A stretch of DNA of 64,000 nucleotides from Oceanispirochaeta sp. M1 (GTDB lineage: Bacteria > Spirochaetota > Spirochaetia > DSM-2461): contig NZ_QQPQ01000030.1 in assembly GCF_003346715.1 (NCBI RefSeq), positions 1 through 64,000 on the forward strand, given 5' to 3'. The position numbers and the translations under genes are program-made. A model generated the notes under the pieces. That model did not search any database and was not told the DNA's origin. It saw nothing but the letters and a program-made list of their open reading frames with translations. How positions within the stretch are numbered: position 1 is the stretch's first letter; every line of letters begins with the position of its first letter. Below are positions 62,794 to 64,000 of the stretch, piece after piece.

Positions 62794-64000
62794 ATGAAAA
62801 TACCTCAATTACCCAATAGAGAAATACACCTGGACTTTCATACAAATGGAGATATTCCAGGAATTGCATCGGAGTTTAATCCAGAAGAATTCGCATCCGT
62901 TTTTAAGAAGGCCGGTGTTCAGGGTGTCTGTCTATTTTCCAGGGGACACCACGGTTATTGCTATTATCCGACGGAAGTGGGAACTCCACATCCTAATACT
63001 CAGGTAGAAGATCTTCTGGGTGAACAGTATAGAGCCCTGCAGAAGGTCGGTATCGTACCTTCTGTGTATACAACCATCTGCTGGGATGAACTTGCGGCAT
63101 CTAACCATCCCGAATGGCTTTGTCAGCGTGGCGATGGAAGATTGATGAAAATGGATTCTCTTTCTTCTGAAGCCCTGGGTCCCTTTGGAGCCGGCTGGCA
63201 ATTCGTCTGCTGGAACTCTCCCTATCGTCATTATGTATTAAAACAATCTCTGGAAGTGACAAGACGTCACCCCGATATGGATTATCTTTTTCTGGATATC
63301 CTTTTCAACCATGAGCCCTGCGCCTGTTCCTGGTGCCGTAAGGGTATGACAGAGAAGGGGATGAACCCTGAATCAGTAGAAGACCGGACCCGTTATTCCT
63401 ATGAATCCGCCAGGGAGTTCATGGTTTTTATCAACGAAGGTATGTCACAGGAGTTTCCGGAAGTACCTCTATTTTTCAACAGCCGCCTCAGACTCACGGG
63501 TTGTGTGGAAGAGGGCTCCCGACCCGAAGTTCCCCTGATGGGTGTCAATATTCTTGAATCCCTACCTTCCGGCCCCTGGGGATACGATCATTTCCCTCTC
63601 TATGGACGTTACTTCAATCAGTTTGATCATGCCCTTCTTGGACATACCGGCAAATTCCAGAAGATGTGGGGTGACTTTGGAGGACTTAAAAACCAGGCAG
63701 CCCTGGACTTTGAGGTCATACGGATGATGAGTCTCGGAGTCGCAGCCTCAATCGGTGATCAGCTTCCTCCCCGGGGCAAACTGGACAGCCCTACATACGA
63801 GCTGATAGGCAATACATATAACCGTGTCAAAGAGGTCGAAAAGTGGCTTGTGCCCTCCACTGCAATAGATGAGGTCGGTATTCTGCTCTCAAATAGACAG
63901 AAGGAGCTGAGCAGCGTCGGTACAGAGCTGGACAGTGAAACCGGGGCAATGAAGATGCTTGCTCAGATGCAGTATCAGTATGCTGTGCTGGATGCAGAAT
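62794..64000 (+). CDS. GHL6-type glycoside hydrolase (beta-galactosidase trimerisation family), incomplete
   Basis: The frame is open from ATG 62794 (AAGGAG at 62780-62785) to the window end, giving 402 residues so far. MKIPQLPNREIHLDFHTNGD opens the protein. Landmarks: DYLFLDILFNHEPCACSWC, LPSGPWGYDHFPLYGRY, GKFQKMWGDFGGLKNQAALD and GDQLPPRGKLD. These resemble hypothetical glycosyl hydrolase 6 (GHL6) proteins, often followed by a beta-galactosidase trimerisation domain and sometimes annotated as fucosidase-like. No signal peptide. It is the fourth gene of the YesMN-linked operon. Catalytic residues are not proven. Confidence 0.75.
   Translation, partial: MKIPQLPNREIHLDFHTNGDIPGIASEFNPEEFASVFKKAGVQGVCLFSRGHHGYCYYPTEVGTPHPNTQVEDLLGEQYRALQKVGIVPSVYTTICWDELAASNHPEWLCQRGDGRLMKMDSLSSEALGPFGAGWQFVCWNSPYRHYVLKQSLEVTRRHPDMDYLFLDILFNHEPCACSWCRKGMTEKGMNPESVEDRTRYSYESAREFMVFINEGMSQEFPEVPLFFNSRLRLTGCVEEGSRPEVPLMGVNILESLPSGPWGYDHFPLYGRYFNQFDHALLGHTGKFQKMWGDFGGLKNQAALDFEVIRMMSLGVAASIGDQLPPRGKLDSPTYELIGNTYNRVKEVEKWLVPSTAIDEVGILLSNRQKELSSVGTELDSETGAMKMLAQMQYQYAVLDAE

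Overview
The window looks like the chromosome of a free-living, sugar-fermenting spirochaete (Spirochaetaceae-like; inferred, not proven). The reasons are moderately AT-rich DNA, solute-binding proteins whose signal peptides end in the AAGGQE-type pattern common in this group, several YesM/YesN and AraC regulators beside sugar ABC transporters, a flagellin-methylase homologue, and an MTA-salvage gene set of anaerobic type. No tRNA, rRNA, phage or CRISPR array was found. The only mobile DNA is an IS66-like transposase end at the left edge, which abuts a 5'-truncated class II aldolase.

Layout. 1-0.7 kb: transposase tail and broken aldolase. 0.7-8.7 kb: a minus-strand ABC sugar operon (binding protein, two permeases, a large phosphodiester-glycosidase protein, a glycosyltransferase-like protein) facing a regulator that fuses an XRE helix-turn-helix to a SorC sugar-binding domain. 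8.7-18.7 kb: lipase-like lipoprotein, FliB-like protein, lipoprotein, GtrA protein, and a sigma-54 two-component system facing a secreted GIN-domain protein that has a textbook -24/-12 promoter; then a membrane-bound AraC regulator. 18.7-27.8 kb: an operon with two paralogous binding proteins, two permeases, two URO-D-superfamily proteins and a GH31 alpha-xylosidase/glucosidase. 27.9-31.4 kb: membrane histidine kinase and HD-GYP response regulator. 31.4-36.4 kb: small secreted protein, CBS protein, SulP transporter, AraC regulator and a third URO-D-type enzyme. 36.5-43.3 kb: DUF456 protein, ROK repressor and an ABC operon ending in a MurQ/GKRP-like SIS protein.

43.4-54.4 kb is the most coherent system: a minus-strand operon GntR - mtnA - ECF ATPase fusion - EcfT - ECF S component - Cys/Met PLP enzyme - MTA deaminase - 6-oxopurine-type nucleoside phosphorylase, facing a class II aldolase, with a second MTA/SAH-deaminase-like gene beyond. 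Together these would import a thiomethyl nucleoside or related compound and convert MTA to MTI, then methylthioribose-1-P, then methylthioribulose-1-P, which the aldolase would split (DHAP-shunt type salvage). 54.5-64 kb: GH29 fucosidase, AraC regulator, YesM/YesN pair, an ABC sugar operon and a GHL6-type glycosidase cut by the window end.

Two recurrent DNA features link the regions. First, short arrays of a 22-bp palindrome repeated at exactly 50-bp pitch lie just downstream of three different genes (37.0, 43.3 and 54.5 kb). Second, a strong stem-loop sits between the binding-protein gene and the first permease gene in all four complete ABC operons.
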